From CAYUYV01 sp964449455 (GTDB lineage Bacteria > Pseudomonadota > Alphaproteobacteria > JAJFIK01), in the NCBI GenBank assembly GCA_964449455.1, contig CAYUYV010000023.1:1-39760 (forward strand): a stretch of 39,760 nucleotides of DNA, written 5' to 3'. Under the pieces are notes generated by a model. That model saw nothing but the letters and a program-made list of their open reading frames with translations, was not told the DNA's origin and ran no database searches. Positions within the stretch are counted from its first letter, which is position 1. Every line of letters begins with the position of its first letter. Of the stretch, positions 24,275 through 33,124 are shown one piece after another. Made by a program: the position numbers and the translations under genes.

Positions 24275-25113
24275 CACCGACGGATTTTGAGTTCATTTCC
24301 ACGTTGTTGCACAAGCGCTCTGGTCTCGTGCTGACACCGGAAAAGACCTATCTCCTGGAAAGCCGGCTCACGCCCGTGGCACGCCGCCTCGGGCATCCGA
24401 ACCTCCAGGCTTTGATTGGCGCGATCCGCAAATCGGCGCCAGAAGACGTGCTCATCGAAATCACCGAAGCAATGACCACGAATGAATCCTTTTTCTTCCG
24501 GGACAAGACGCCCTTTGAACAGTTCAAACGGCTGATGATCCCGGTAGTGAAGGATGCCAAGGGGCCGTCCGAACGGGTGCGCGTGTGGTGTGCGGCGGCA
24601 TCGACGGGCCAGGAGCCCTATTCCCTGGGCATGAGCCTCTTGGAGGCTCCCGCCCTTTTGGGTGGTCAGCCATGCGATCTCGTGGCGACAGATCTGTCAC
24701 GGGAGGTTTTGGAACGGGCCACGAACGGAACTTACAGCCAGTTCGAGGTTCAGCGCGGCCTGCCGGTTCAGATGCTGGTCAAATATTTTGAGAAGGCGGG
24801 CGATCACTGGCGTATCAAGCCGGCCATCCGCCAGATGGTCGATTTCAGATGCCTGAACCTGCTGCACGACTTCTCCAGCCTCGGCATGTTTGACATCATC
24901 TTTTGCCGGAACGTGCTGATCTATTTCGACCGGGAAACCAAGGCGCAGGTCCTGAACCGCCTCGCCGCCCAGCTCGCACCCCATGGATATTTGGTGCTCG
25001 GCGCTGCAGAAACGGTTTTCGGCCTCACGGACCGCTTCAAGCCCGTCCAGGATGAGCGCGGCCTTTATGAGCCCGCCACGAGCCCACGCACCGTTCTCGC
25101 AGCGGCGGGGTAA
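24271..25113 (+). CDS. cheR: Chemotaxis receptor methyltransferase CheR
   Basis: CheR methylates glutamates on chemoreceptors using S-adenosylmethionine, opposing CheB. The 280-residue protein has the N-terminal helical domain with MTTNESFFFRD (68-78), the SAM-binding WCAAASTGQEPYSLGM, and FDIIFCRNVLIYFD near the C-terminus. It overlaps cheB by ATGA and ends the operon. No receptor gene, cheD or flagellar gene lies next to the cluster within this window. Confidence 0.95.
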   Translation: MTPTDFEFISTLLHKRSGLVLTPEKTYLLESRLTPVARRLGHPNLQALIGAIRKSAPEDVLIEITEAMTTNESFFFRDKTPFEQFKRLMIPVVKDAKGPSERVRVWCAAASTGQEPYSLGMSLLEAPALLGGQPCDLVATDLSREVLERATNGTYSQFEVQRGLPVQMLVKYFEKAGDHWRIKPAIRQMVDFRCLNLLHDFSSLGMFDIIFCRNVLIYFDRETKAQVLNRLAAQLAPHGYLVLGAAETVFGLTDRFKPVQDERGLYEPATSPRTVLAAAG

Positions 25114-25200
25114 GTTAGGAGGTATCCAGATCACCCGTATCGAGGCCCGCAATCCATCCAACCAATTCGGTGGTGGTGGGGCACCTCGCGTGGGGAGCGT

Positions 25201-25893
25201 TCAAAGACGAACGCTCAGGCCCAAGGAGAGCAGCGGGTAGAGCTTGAAGTCTTCAATGTCATCTTCGAGTGATTGGACTTCGTTTTCGAGTTGGGCGTTA
25301 AAATCTGGATCATCGGCCAACGCACCATCTGCCGTCAGTGTCGCGTCGGGGCTTCCGGTGAACAGGACGCCAACCATGGCTTTGAAGCCGAGACGCCCGC
25401 CGCTGAATGTGTTGTCATAGCCGAGGCCGGCGAAAGGCGCGACCTGCCTTAGCTCCACCTCACCGTTCAGTGTACCAACATCCGCCGCGTCGAAAACTTC
25501 GTCACCAATCTCAAGGGTGCCATCACTTGATGTCGCCGTGAGATCAACGGATTTGTCGCCGATAAAAGCGCCGCCACCGATAAAGAAACCATTCTTAAAC
25601 GGATGAATATTCGCACCGACGATAAAGTTCGACAGGTTCAGGTCGGCGTCATAATCGATGCCGTCATATTCATCGTCCACACCGAACTGGAACCAGTTAT
25701 AGCCACCGCGCAGGACGAGCCGCGGCAGAACGCGAACCTGGAGTTCAGGACCAAAACCGGTTGTCGATGCGGTGACGCCCAGCGCCAGGTTGTCTTTCAG
25801 TTTCAACCCGAGAAAATCAGACTCCGCACAAACCGTCGTCGAGACCAGGGCCAGAAATCCGCCAACAACGGCGCCCAAACGCAGCCTAGCCAT
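25201..25893 (-). CDS. Outer-membrane beta-barrel protein, unknown function
   Basis: The 230-residue product has a signal peptide (MARLRLGAVVGGFLALV..., cleavage likely after the Ala in VCA, about residue 23). It then has alternating beta-rich segments such as LRGGYNWFQFGVDDEYD, GFFIGGGAFIGDK and LGFKAMVGVLFTGSPD, and ends YPLLSLGLSVRL, a typical barrel C-terminus. It resembles short outer-membrane proteins annotated only as hypothetical. AGGGA precedes the ATG, and a good promoter is found at 25936-25965. An 8-bp perfect hairpin (25195-25216) overlaps the stop codon but lacks a U-tract. Confidence 0.8.
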   Translation of the reverse strand: MARLRLGAVVGGFLALVSTTVCAESDFLGLKLKDNLALGVTASTTGFGPELQVRVLPRLVLRGGYNWFQFGVDDEYDGIDYDADLNLSNFIVGANIHPFKNGFFIGGGAFIGDKSVDLTATSSDGTLEIGDEVFDAADVGTLNGEVELRQVAPFAGLGYDNTFSGGRLGFKAMVGVLFTGSPDATLTADGALADDPDFNAQLENEVQSLEDDIEDFKLYPLLSLGLSVRL

Positions 25894-25935
25894 ATTCTCT
25901 ATTCCCTCTTGCAGACCTGTCTAACCTCGCCTTTA

Positions 25936-25965
25936 GGTATAAGAAGAGGCGGCTTGTTCGGTCAA
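25936..25965 (-). promoter_or_regulatory. Sigma-70-type promoter of the barrel-protein gene
   Basis: On the minus strand TTGACC (25965-25960) is followed after 17 or 18 bp by TTATAC/TATACC (25942-25936). The -10 lies about 45 bp upstream of the ATG. It matches the consensus better than anything else I found in the window. Confidence 0.65.
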
Positions 25966-25967
25966 GG

Positions 25968-26001
25968 AAAAGTCGCAAACTGTGAAAAGTCGCGAACTGT
26001 C
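25968..26001. repeat. Two-copy 17-bp direct repeat just upstream of a -35 element
   Basis: AAAAGTCGCAAACTGTG and AAAAGTCGCGAACTGTC are adjacent and differ at two positions. The array ends 2 bp upstream of the -35 of the barrel-protein promoter, where an activator or repressor would bind. Confidence 0.8.
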
Positions 26002-26062
26002 TGTCCCTGCTCCGCTGCGATAGAACAGCCCTCTGGAATTTTCAGTGGGCAGAGCTGGGATT

Positions 26063-27340
26063 TCAGGCTGAAGAGGGCGGATTGCTCCCCTTGGCCTGGC
26101 GCGATCTGACCGCGCGACCTGCCATAGGCTGTTGGACCTCCGCCGTGTCTCGAGCTGCCGTGTCTCGAGCTGCTGTGTCTCGAGCTGCCGTGTCTTGAGC
26201 TGCGGGGGGAACAAAAGGCTCCGGGCGATCATCGGGCAATGTTTCCACATAAAGGGACTGGCTGGGAAAGGCGAAACTGGCTCCTGCAGCCTGCACGATT
26301 TCCATAACCTTGAAGGCAAGCCGTTCCTTCACCTCAAGCCATTCGCCCCATGCAGTCGTCCGTGTAAAGCAATATAGCATGATATCGATGGATGAGTCTG
26401 AGAATGAGTCCACACGGACAAATGCGGAAGCCAGGACCGGCGGCGCGAAGTCTCCCGAGTCCTTCAAATAGGTGTCAAGCGCGTCCCGGATCTCGCGCAA
26501 TTGATCGATGCTGGTGTCGTAGGTCAGGCCGATGGTCCAGTAAATCCTCCGATAGGTCATAAGGGAAAAATTGGTCACCGGATTATCAGACAGCTCCGTG
26601 TTCGGCACTTGAACCGGCGCCTTGTCGAACCGGCGTACTTTGGTGGAGCGGAAGCCGATCGTTTCCACTGTGCCCTCCACAACGCCGTCAACGCGGATCC
26701 AATCGCCCTTGCGGAAGCGCCGCTCGGTAAGGATGAGCACGCCGGCAATGAGGTTTTTGAACAGGTCCTGGGCGCCCAAGGCAACGGCAACACCAAAAAG
26801 ACCAAGGCCCCCGATGATCGGTGCGACCGGAATACCGAAACTCTCCAGGATGCCCGCAATGCCAAGCAGCACGACAATGAATTTGAGGCCCCGTTCGAAC
26901 CAATCCGCAATCGCCCCTTTCAGAAAGGAGATCCGCATGCTCATGGTGTCGATGATCGGCCCCATGGCATTGTAAAGGCCCCAGAAAAAGACAACGAGCA
27001 GCAGGGAGCTGACCAATTGCTGGGCGCGGTCGTCGATTTCGGCATGGAGGGGCAGGACCTGGCTCGCCGAGAACACGCCGAGCACGATGAACATGAATTT
27101 GAGCGGCCCTTCGAGGGCATTGAGGATCGTGTCGTCGAGGTCGGTCTCCGTGCGTTCGGTCACCCGATGCACAAAGCCGAGCACCCAGATGGAAAACACC
27201 CGCCGCATGACCCAGAAAACAATCAGGATCAGGATGGCAAGCACGAGGCTGCCCAGGTCAGCCCCCATAACCCCTGTATTCCAGACCCGCACGGCGAGGT
27301 CCCAGAAGGCGTCGAACTGGTCCTCAAACTGCGTTTCCAT
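26063..27340 (-). CDS. MscS-family mechanosensitive channel (larger paralogue)
   Basis: The 425-residue protein has about four to five hydrophobic N-terminal segments followed by the MscS pore and beta-domain: GGLGLFGVAVALGAQDLFKN forms the pore-lining helix, then ILTERRFRKGDWIRVDGVVEGTVE and VQVPNTELSDNPVTNFS. It should open under membrane tension to release solutes or ions. The extreme C-terminus carries a repeat, DTAAR in three and a half copies, from a 15-bp DNA repeat. The gene lies 33 bp downstream of prfC on the same strand. Confidence 0.93.
   Translation of the reverse strand: METQFEDQFDAFWDLAVRVWNTGVMGADLGSLVLAILILIVFWVMRRVFSIWVLGFVHRVTERTETDLDDTILNALEGPLKFMFIVLGVFSASQVLPLHAEIDDRAQQLVSSLLLVVFFWGLYNAMGPIIDTMSMRISFLKGAIADWFERGLKFIVVLLGIAGILESFGIPVAPIIGGLGLFGVAVALGAQDLFKNLIAGVLILTERRFRKGDWIRVDGVVEGTVETIGFRSTKVRRFDKAPVQVPNTELSDNPVTNFSLMTYRRIYWTIGLTYDTSIDQLREIRDALDTYLKDSGDFAPPVLASAFVRVDSFSDSSIDIMLYCFTRTTAWGEWLEVKERLAFKVMEIVQAAGASFAFPSQSLYVETLPDDRPEPFVPPAAQDTAARDTAARDTAARDTAEVQQPMAGRAVRSRQAKGSNPPSSA
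26146..26205. repeat. 15-bp tandem repeat, four copies, inside the MscS gene
   Basis: The unit TGTCTCGAGCTGCCG occurs four times with a few changes in the third and fourth positions of the array. It is in frame and encodes the DTAAR repeats, so copy-number changes would lengthen or shorten the tail without a frameshift. Confidence 0.9.
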
Positions 27341-27373
27341 TTCCCACTCTCCCTCTCGCCGATCCCGCCCGGA

Positions 27374-28963
27374 TTATGCCCGTTCTCGGGTCGCCTTTAA
27401 ATCAATGTCCGGCCATTTTTCCTTCGTGTAGCCGATTTCCCAGGCGCTCTTGGCCAGGAACACCGGGCTGCCGTCGCCGTCTTCGGCCATGGCGGTCCGG
27501 TGGCTGTCAATGAAGCGGTCAAGCTCCTTGCGTTCGGCCGCGATCACCCAGCGGGCGGAGTCATATGGTGCCGGCTCAAAATCCACATCAAGGCTGTATT
27601 CCGCTTTGATCCGCTCCTTGAGCACATCGAGCTGCAGCCGTCCAACCACCCCCACGACCCAGTTGGCACCGATCATGGGACGGAAGACCTGGGTCACGCC
27701 TTCTTCGGCCAGACTCTCAAGAGCCTTGCGCATATGCTTTTGCTTCATGGGGTCGCCAAGGCGGACGCGGCACAGGATTTCGGGCGCAAAATTGGGAATG
27801 CCCGTGAAGCGGATGTCCTCGCCTTCGGTCAGCGTGTCGCCCACGCGCAAAGTGCCGTGGTTTGGGATGCCGATAATGTCCCCGGGGAAAGCCTCGTCCA
27901 CCAGATCCCGGTCCTGGGCGAAAAACAGGATCGGATTGTGGATCCCGATGGTCTTGCCGGTGCCGATCTGCTTTAGCTTCATGCCGCGTTTGAATGTGCC
28001 GGAGCACAGGCGGAAAAAGGCGATCCGATCCCGGTGGTTCTGGTCCATATTGGCCTGGACCTTAAAGACAAAGCCCGCGACTTTCTTCTCCTCCGGCTCG
28101 ACCGTGCGCCGCTCTTCTTTCCCCACCAGGGCCGCCGTTTGGGGTCGGGGCGAGGGCGCAAATGTCCCCACGGCCCGCAGGAGCTGGCGGACGCCAAAAT
28201 TACGCAGGGCACTGCCGAAATAGACCGGAGTCAGATGGCCTTCGCGATAGCTTTCCACGTCCACGGATGGATAGCCTTCGCGCACCAGCTCCACATCCTC
28301 TCGCAGCTTCTCCAGCTCGTTGCCGTCAAGGATCTCGCCGATGCGATTGCCGTTGAGGTTGAGACCGACCTCGTCATCCTCCGCGCCCCGCTCGAACAGC
28401 ATCATGTGATCGGCAAGAAGGTCGTAACTGCCGCGAAAATTCCGGCCCATGCCGCAGGGCCACATGGCGGGTGCGGTATCAAGGGCCAGCTTGTCGGCAA
28501 TCTCGTCCATGAGGGTGAAGGGGTCTTCGGCCTCCCGGTCCATCTTGTTGACGAAAGTAATGATCGGGATGTCGCGCAGGCGGCAGACCTCGAACAGTTT
28601 CAGGGTCTGCGCCTCGATGCCCTTGGCGGCGTCGATGACCATGATGGCGCTGTCGGCGGCCGTCAGGGTGCGGTAGGTGTCTTCGGAAAAGTCCTCGTGG
28701 CCCGGCGTGTCCAGAAGATTGAACACGACATCCTCAAATTCGAAGGTCATGACGGCGGAGGTCACTGAGATCCCCCGTTGCTGCTCGATCTTCATCCAGT
28801 CCGACCGGGCGCGGCGGTTTTCACCCCGCGCTTTCACCTGTCCGGCAAGGCGCAAGGCGCCGCCCTGGAGCAGCAAATGTTCGGTGAGGGTGGTTTTGCC
28901 CGCGTCCGGTTGGGAGATGATGGCGATGGTGCGCCGGGACGCGGCGGTGGACGGATCGGTCAC
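27374..28963 (-). CDS. prfC: Peptide chain release factor 3 (RF3)
   Basis: RF3 is the GTPase that recycles RF1/RF2 after termination. The 529-residue length is standard. GTPase motifs are QPDAGKTT (G1), QRGISVTS (G2 region), DTPGHEDF (G3) and NKMDRE (G4), followed by RF3-specific MGRNFRGSYDL, VYFGSALRNFGV and RPMIGANWVVGVVGRLQLDV. The G1 motif reads SQPDAGKT where family members that I recall have SHPDAGKT (His to Gln at residue 18). MscS follows downstream on the same strand. Confidence 0.96.
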   Translation of the reverse strand: MTDPSTAASRRTIAIISQPDAGKTTLTEHLLLQGGALRLAGQVKARGENRRARSDWMKIEQQRGISVTSAVMTFEFEDVVFNLLDTPGHEDFSEDTYRTLTAADSAIMVIDAAKGIEAQTLKLFEVCRLRDIPIITFVNKMDREAEDPFTLMDEIADKLALDTAPAMWPCGMGRNFRGSYDLLADHMMLFERGAEDDEVGLNLNGNRIGEILDGNELEKLREDVELVREGYPSVDVESYREGHLTPVYFGSALRNFGVRQLLRAVGTFAPSPRPQTAALVGKEERRTVEPEEKKVAGFVFKVQANMDQNHRDRIAFFRLCSGTFKRGMKLKQIGTGKTIGIHNPILFFAQDRDLVDEAFPGDIIGIPNHGTLRVGDTLTEGEDIRFTGIPNFAPEILCRVRLGDPMKQKHMRKALESLAEEGVTQVFRPMIGANWVVGVVGRLQLDVLKERIKAEYSLDVDFEPAPYDSARWVIAAERKELDRFIDSHRTAMAEDGDGSPVFLAKSAWEIGYTKEKWPDIDLKATRERA

Positions 28964-29050
28964 GGGGTGTGCTCCTGAGATTGCATGCCCCGTTTCTAAC
29001 CATGGGAATGGCCTGGCGCCAAGGCCGGGTCGGCACCAGGCGCGGCTGGG

Positions 29051-29389
29051 TCAGGAGGCGTCGACGCCGTCGAGGAAGTGGCGGCCCTGGCGATCCTCCA
29101 CCTCGACCACCCAAAGGTCCGGGTCGAACCCCTGCTGGCGCTTGATATAGGCGTCTGCGTCCTCTTCGGCCACGGGATCCGGACCAAGGGCGCGCAGCCA
29201 GACAAATTCGCCCTCGCCGGTCCGGGTCGGCGAGAACACCATGGCCTGACCATCCAGATAGTTCAGTTTGACGATGACGGCGCCGGCGGTCTCATCACCT
29301 CGGGACACAACATAGGCTGAGGCGCCGTTGACCTCACATCGGCGCATATAGGATTTGACCCATACCTCAGCTCTCAGTCTCGCTTCCAT
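29051..29389 (-). CDS. DUF1491 family protein
   Basis: The 112-residue protein matches the DUF1491 pattern from memory: RLRAEVWVKSYMRRCEVNG, VVSRGDETAGAVIVKLN, and a C-terminal AYIKRQQGFDPDLWVVEVED. The family is small, cytoplasmic and mostly alphaproteobacterial, with no established function. It sits upstream of prfC on the same strand with an 87-bp gap. Confidence 0.88.
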   Translation of the reverse strand: MEARLRAEVWVKSYMRRCEVNGASAYVVSRGDETAGAVIVKLNYLDGQAMVFSPTRTGEGEFVWLRALGPDPVAEEDADAYIKRQQGFDPDLWVVEVEDRQGRHFLDGVDAS

Positions 29390-29839
29390 GGCTCTGCCAC
29401 CCTTGTCTCAGCGTGCCTCTTCTTCTTGACCTAGCGTTGTTGACCTAAGTGCCGCGGATCAGAAGTCCGCATGAGACGTCCCGGCGCGTCCGTCTGCGGA
29501 CTTCTGATCCGAAAACGACACTAGAAACAACATATTGCTCGTGTGGCTCTTGGGTCAGGCATTCGCGACCGAGCCTGCCGATCATTCGGGCGAATTCCTG
29601 ACCCGCCACACGAGCGCGTTTCGGCATCTGGCCCGCCCCCGCGAGGCGGTGCAAGTTGCGTATGCCTGACCCAGTTCTCTTGCTTGCCCAGCCGAGCCAA
29701 AGGCACCCTATTATCCGCCCAAGGAAAACACCAGTGTCGTCCTGAAGCATCTAAAGCCAAAAAGAGACAATCGAACCTTGCGATTCGCTAAGGTTGGGCA
29801 GACCATTCCCTATCCCACCCTCCAGAGAAGAAGTTCGCC
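29390..29839. other. Intergenic region holding twin-hairpin copy B
   Basis: These 450 bases separate divergent genes. They contain the dispersed twin-hairpin element (29455-29615). The remaining 29620-29839 shows no gene, RNA or terminator that I recognise. Confidence 0.7.
29455..29615. repeat. Dispersed twin-hairpin element, copy B
   Basis: This is the second copy of the element at 11245-11413, with about seven differences over some 155 bases by eye. Hairpin 1 arms are 29455-29471 and 29495-29511 (17 bp, perfect); the outer part of the left arm lacks four Ts present in copy A. Hairpin 2 arms are 29537-29566 and 29590-29615, with a perfect outer GCTCGTGTGGC/GCCACACGAGC stem and GGGTCAGG inner stem. 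Both loops are again 23 nt. Confidence 0.88.
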
Positions 29840-30706
29840 GTGACAAACATCCTAACGACGCTGGAAAGCCTTCTCGGCAATGTCCTCGTGATTGAATCAA
29901 TCATCTTCATCGGCTTCGTCTATGTCGCCCGGCTGATCGCGATCCACCTTTTGCGGCGCAAGCGGGAGGTGCTGGATGAAGGACGGCGCCGGTGGATCAC
30001 CGTTGCCCAGAATCTCTCCGCTGTCATTATGGTTCTTGGGCTGATCATCATCTGGACGTCCCAGATCACGTCCTTTGCCCTCTCGATCGCCGCCTTTGCG
30101 GTGGCCATCGTCGTCGGCCTTAAGGAATTGATCCAGAGTATCCTGGGTGCGATCCATCGAGCAACGAGCCGGCCTTTTGAGGTGGGAGACTGGATCGAAT
30201 TTGCGGGCCACCGGGGAGAGGTTACGGATGAGGGGCCCTTGTCCTTCCGCATGCTGGAACTCGGCCGCGGCGCCCGGGCCTTCACCTATACAGGCCGGGT
30301 GCTCGTGTTCCCGAATGCAAAACTCCTGATGGAGCCCGTGTTCAACGAATCCTTTCGAAAACGATTCGTTTATCACAATTTCGCAGTGACGGTGGATCCG
30401 GGACCAGACGCTCAGGCCGTGAGGGATTTCATGCGCCGACGGATCGATGAGGCGCTTGAAAGTCAAAAGACGCTCGCCGCGCGCTACCATGGGATGGCTC
30501 GCCGCAAAACCCATACGGATCTTCCGCCCATTGATCCGGTCGTACATGTTCACACGACAGATTTCTCAAAACTTGTCTTTACCGTGACAATGTTTTGCGC
30601 GACTGCGGAGGCTGCCCGCATCGAGGCCGACGTGGTGGAAGCCACGCTTGGCTTCATCCGCGCGGCACAATTGAAGGACAAGGAAGCGGCCGAAAAGGCC
30701 GCTTGA
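29840..30706 (+). CDS. MscS-like small-conductance channel (smaller paralogue)
   Basis: The 288-residue protein has about three hydrophobic segments (about 15-37, 53-73, 77-100) followed by an MscS-type domain: GLKELIQSILGAIHRATSRPFEVGDWIEFAGHRGEV and VLVFPNAKLLMEPVFNES. It is shorter and more divergent than the channel at 26063. The start is a GTG at 29840. A perfect 8-bp inverted repeat (AAGCGGCC-GAAAA-GGCCGCTT, 30684-30704) overlaps the stop codon and may help separate it from the convergent epoxide hydrolase gene 10 bp away. Confidence 0.85.
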   Translation: MTNILTTLESLLGNVLVIESIIFIGFVYVARLIAIHLLRRKREVLDEGRRRWITVAQNLSAVIMVLGLIIIWTSQITSFALSIAAFAVAIVVGLKELIQSILGAIHRATSRPFEVGDWIEFAGHRGEVTDEGPLSFRMLELGRGARAFTYTGRVLVFPNAKLLMEPVFNESFRKRFVYHNFAVTVDPGPDAQAVRDFMRRRIDEALESQKTLAARYHGMARRKTHTDLPPIDPVVHVHTTDFSKLVFTVTMFCATAEAARIEADVVEATLGFIRAAQLKDKEAAEKAA

Positions 30707-30716
30707 CCCTCCGTCA

Positions 30717-31880
30717 TCACCTGATTACGCGCGCAAATGTCCGCACATCCTCCACAAAGCGCTCCGGGCGTTCGAGCGCAGCGAAATGGCCCCCCTCACC
30801 GATATCGCTCCAATGTACGATCGTGCTGTAACTCTTCTCCACCATGCTGCGCGGTGGCCACTGGAACGTATCGAACGGGAAATTCGCAATCCCGACAGGT
30901 TTTTCAAGGCGTGCCCCCTGGGGCAGGGGTGTGCCATAGGGATCCTCAATGAGTCCGCGATATTGCCATGAGGCCGTGTTGAAGGTGCGGGTCACGAGAT
31001 AGATCATGATATTCGTCAGGAGCTGGTCCTTGGTGTAGGCGCTTTCGATGTCATCACCGTCCGTATGGGACCAGGTGTTGAATTTCTCCACCAGCCAGGC
31101 CGCGACGCCCACGGGACTGTCCATCATGGCATAGCTGAGGCTTTGGGGCTTGGTCATCTGCACGCGGAAATAAGCGCCCTCGGCATTGAAGGTCGCTTCG
31201 GCCCGGGCCTCATGGGCTTTCTCCTCCTCCGTTTCCGCGCGTGCGTCCGGGCTGCGCCACCCATACATATTGAGGTGGACAGCGGTGCAGGCCGGGTCGT
31301 CATGGCCCAGAAAGCTGGATACGAGTGAGCCCCAATCACCCCCTTGTGCGATATAGTCCTTATACCCCAGAACACCGGACATGATTTGCGCCATATAGGC
31401 CGCGATGCGGCGCGAGCCCATGGGATTGCGCGGCTTGCCGGAAAAGCCATAGCCCACCAGGGACGGCACCACGACGTCAAAGGCGTCCTCCACCGCGCCG
31501 CCAAAGCGCTCTGGATGAGCGAGCGGCTCAATGACGTCCATAAACTCAAAGAATGATCCGGGCCAGCCATGGCTGATGATCAGCGGACGGGGATTGGGCC
31601 CGGAGCCCTTTTCATGGATGAAATGGATAGGGATGGTTTCCCCCTCGACTGTGGCGTCGGCCATGAACTGGGGAAAGCGATTGAGTGCCGCCTCGGCCGC
31701 GCGCCAGTCATAGTGGTCCAGCCAATAGGCGCACAGCGCGCGCATATAATCGAGATTAGCGCCATAGGCCCAGCCGCCATTGGCGGGCATCTCATGCCAC
31801 TCATAGTCTCGAACCCGGGCCATGATCCGCTCCAGGGTGGTGTCGGGCACGTGGATGCGGAATGGTGTCGGCGTCGTCAT
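30717..31880 (-). CDS. Epoxide hydrolase (alpha/beta hydrolase fold, EHN N-terminal domain)
   Basis: The 387-residue protein matches microsomal-type bacterial epoxide hydrolases. The N-terminal lid segment (about 1-110) includes PFRIHVPDTTLERIMARV and WRAAEAALNRFPQF. The oxyanion motif HGWPGS is at 104-109, the nucleophile Asp182 in QGGDWGS, the lid region near SLSYAMMDSPVGVAAWLVEKF, and the catalytic His365 in GEGGHFAALE. Such enzymes open epoxides to diols by way of an ester intermediate. The natural substrate is unknown. It is divergent from the dehydrogenase gene at 32045, with 164 bp between starts. Confidence 0.93.
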   Translation of the reverse strand: MTTPTPFRIHVPDTTLERIMARVRDYEWHEMPANGGWAYGANLDYMRALCAYWLDHYDWRAAEAALNRFPQFMADATVEGETIPIHFIHEKGSGPNPRPLIISHGWPGSFFEFMDVIEPLAHPERFGGAVEDAFDVVVPSLVGYGFSGKPRNPMGSRRIAAYMAQIMSGVLGYKDYIAQGGDWGSLVSSFLGHDDPACTAVHLNMYGWRSPDARAETEEEKAHEARAEATFNAEGAYFRVQMTKPQSLSYAMMDSPVGVAAWLVEKFNTWSHTDGDDIESAYTKDQLLTNIMIYLVTRTFNTASWQYRGLIEDPYGTPLPQGARLEKPVGIANFPFDTFQWPPRSMVEKSYSTIVHWSDIGEGGHFAALERPERFVEDVRTFARVIR

Positions 31881-32044
31881 GGGGCTGCCTCCTTCCCTTT
31901 TGATCTTGAAGCGGCGACATGGAGCGGCCGCCTGGAGAGCCGGTCGGGCCGCGCACCGCGCATCCTCAGCATGCCATTGGCGCTTACATCTTGACAGGGC
32001 GTCGGGCCGCCTGAACGGTGTTGGAAAAACGCAGGAGGCAAAGC

Positions 32045-33124
32045 ATGCGTGCCGTTGTCAGCCGCCCGGGCAGTCTCACCATTGAGGACCGGCCCATGCC
32101 GGAACCCGGCGAAGGAGAAGTGCTCCTCAAGGTCAAGGTTTGCGGGATCTGCGGGTCCGACCTGCATATGCTCCATCACTCGGACAATTGGGAGCGGCTG
32201 TCGGCACGCTCCGGATCGGCCATGCAGATGGATATGACCCGGGGCGTCGTCTTCGGCCATGAATTGACCGCCGAAATTGTCAAATATGGCCCGAACACAG
32301 AAGCCACCATGCCGATCGGCACACTCGTCGCCGTTTTCCCAGTTGGGCTCACGGCGGATGGGGTGGAAACAATCGGCTTTTCCAACGACTTCCCCGGCGG
32401 ATATGGCCAATATATCCGCGCCTTGCGTGATCTCGTCGTTCCGCTTCCATCCGGCCTGTCTCCGGATCTTGCTGCCATGACCGAACCCATGGCCGTCGGG
32501 TATCACGCCGTCCAGAAGGCTGATGTGTTGGCAGCCGATGTGGCCGTGGTCATCGGCTGCGGCCCGGTGGGGCTGTCGGTGATCCTTGCTCTGAAGGCTG
32601 CCGGCCACGGGCCAATCATCGCCGCTGACTTTTCTCCGGCCCGCCGTGCGGTTGCAGAACGTCTTGGTGCTGATATTGTTGTCGATCCGGCGACGGATTC
32701 GCCCTATCGATACTGGTCGGATTACTCCGTCCCCAGAACGGCAAGCGAGCGTTTCTTTGCGCAAGCGGCCGGTGTGCCGACACGGACCGGCGTTTTGTTT
32801 GAATGTGTGGGCGTGCCGGGCGTTCTCCAGACCCTGATCGACGGTGCGCCCCCAGATGCCCGCATCATCGTGGTCGGTGTGTGTATGGAACCCGACCGGA
32901 TCGAGCCCGCCATGGCGATCACCAAACAGCTCGATCTGCGCTTTGTACTCGGCTACACGCCCGAAGAATTTGCCGAGTCTCTTTATGCCATCGCCGACGG
33001 ACGGCTCGATGTCGCCCCGCTGATCACGGACAAAGTGGGCCTTGGCGGGGTCGCCGACGCCTTCGAGCGCCTTTCAACACCCAATGAACAGGTCAAGATC
33101 CTCATTGACCCGTTCCGTGAGTGA
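32045..33124 (+). CDS. Zinc-type medium-chain dehydrogenase lacking the structural-zinc cysteines
   Basis: The 359-residue product starts at 32045, with AGGAGG 6 nt upstream. The catalytic-zinc region shows CGICGSDLH (Cys36) and FGHELT (His72, Glu73), and the NAD(P)-binding fold has VVIGCGPVGLSVI. The four-cysteine structural-zinc loop usual after the GHE motif is absent; the corresponding segment reads AVFPVGLTADGVETIGFSND. It therefore belongs to a subgroup without structural zinc. The substrate is unknown. Divergence from an epoxide hydrolase hints at degradation of an epoxide or diol, an inference only. Confidence 0.88.
   Translation: MRAVVSRPGSLTIEDRPMPEPGEGEVLLKVKVCGICGSDLHMLHHSDNWERLSARSGSAMQMDMTRGVVFGHELTAEIVKYGPNTEATMPIGTLVAVFPVGLTADGVETIGFSNDFPGGYGQYIRALRDLVVPLPSGLSPDLAAMTEPMAVGYHAVQKADVLAADVAVVIGCGPVGLSVILALKAAGHGPIIAADFSPARRAVAERLGADIVVDPATDSPYRYWSDYSVPRTASERFFAQAAGVPTRTGVLFECVGVPGVLQTLIDGAPPDARIIVVGVCMEPDRIEPAMAITKQLDLRFVLGYTPEEFAESLYAIADGRLDVAPLITDKVGLGGVADAFERLSTPNEQVKILIDPFRE

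Noticed and set aside
25117..25123. Perfect AGGAGGT Shine-Dalgarno sequence after cheR
   Set aside because: No ATG, GTG or TTG start follows at a useful distance with a credible frame, so it does not mark a gene.
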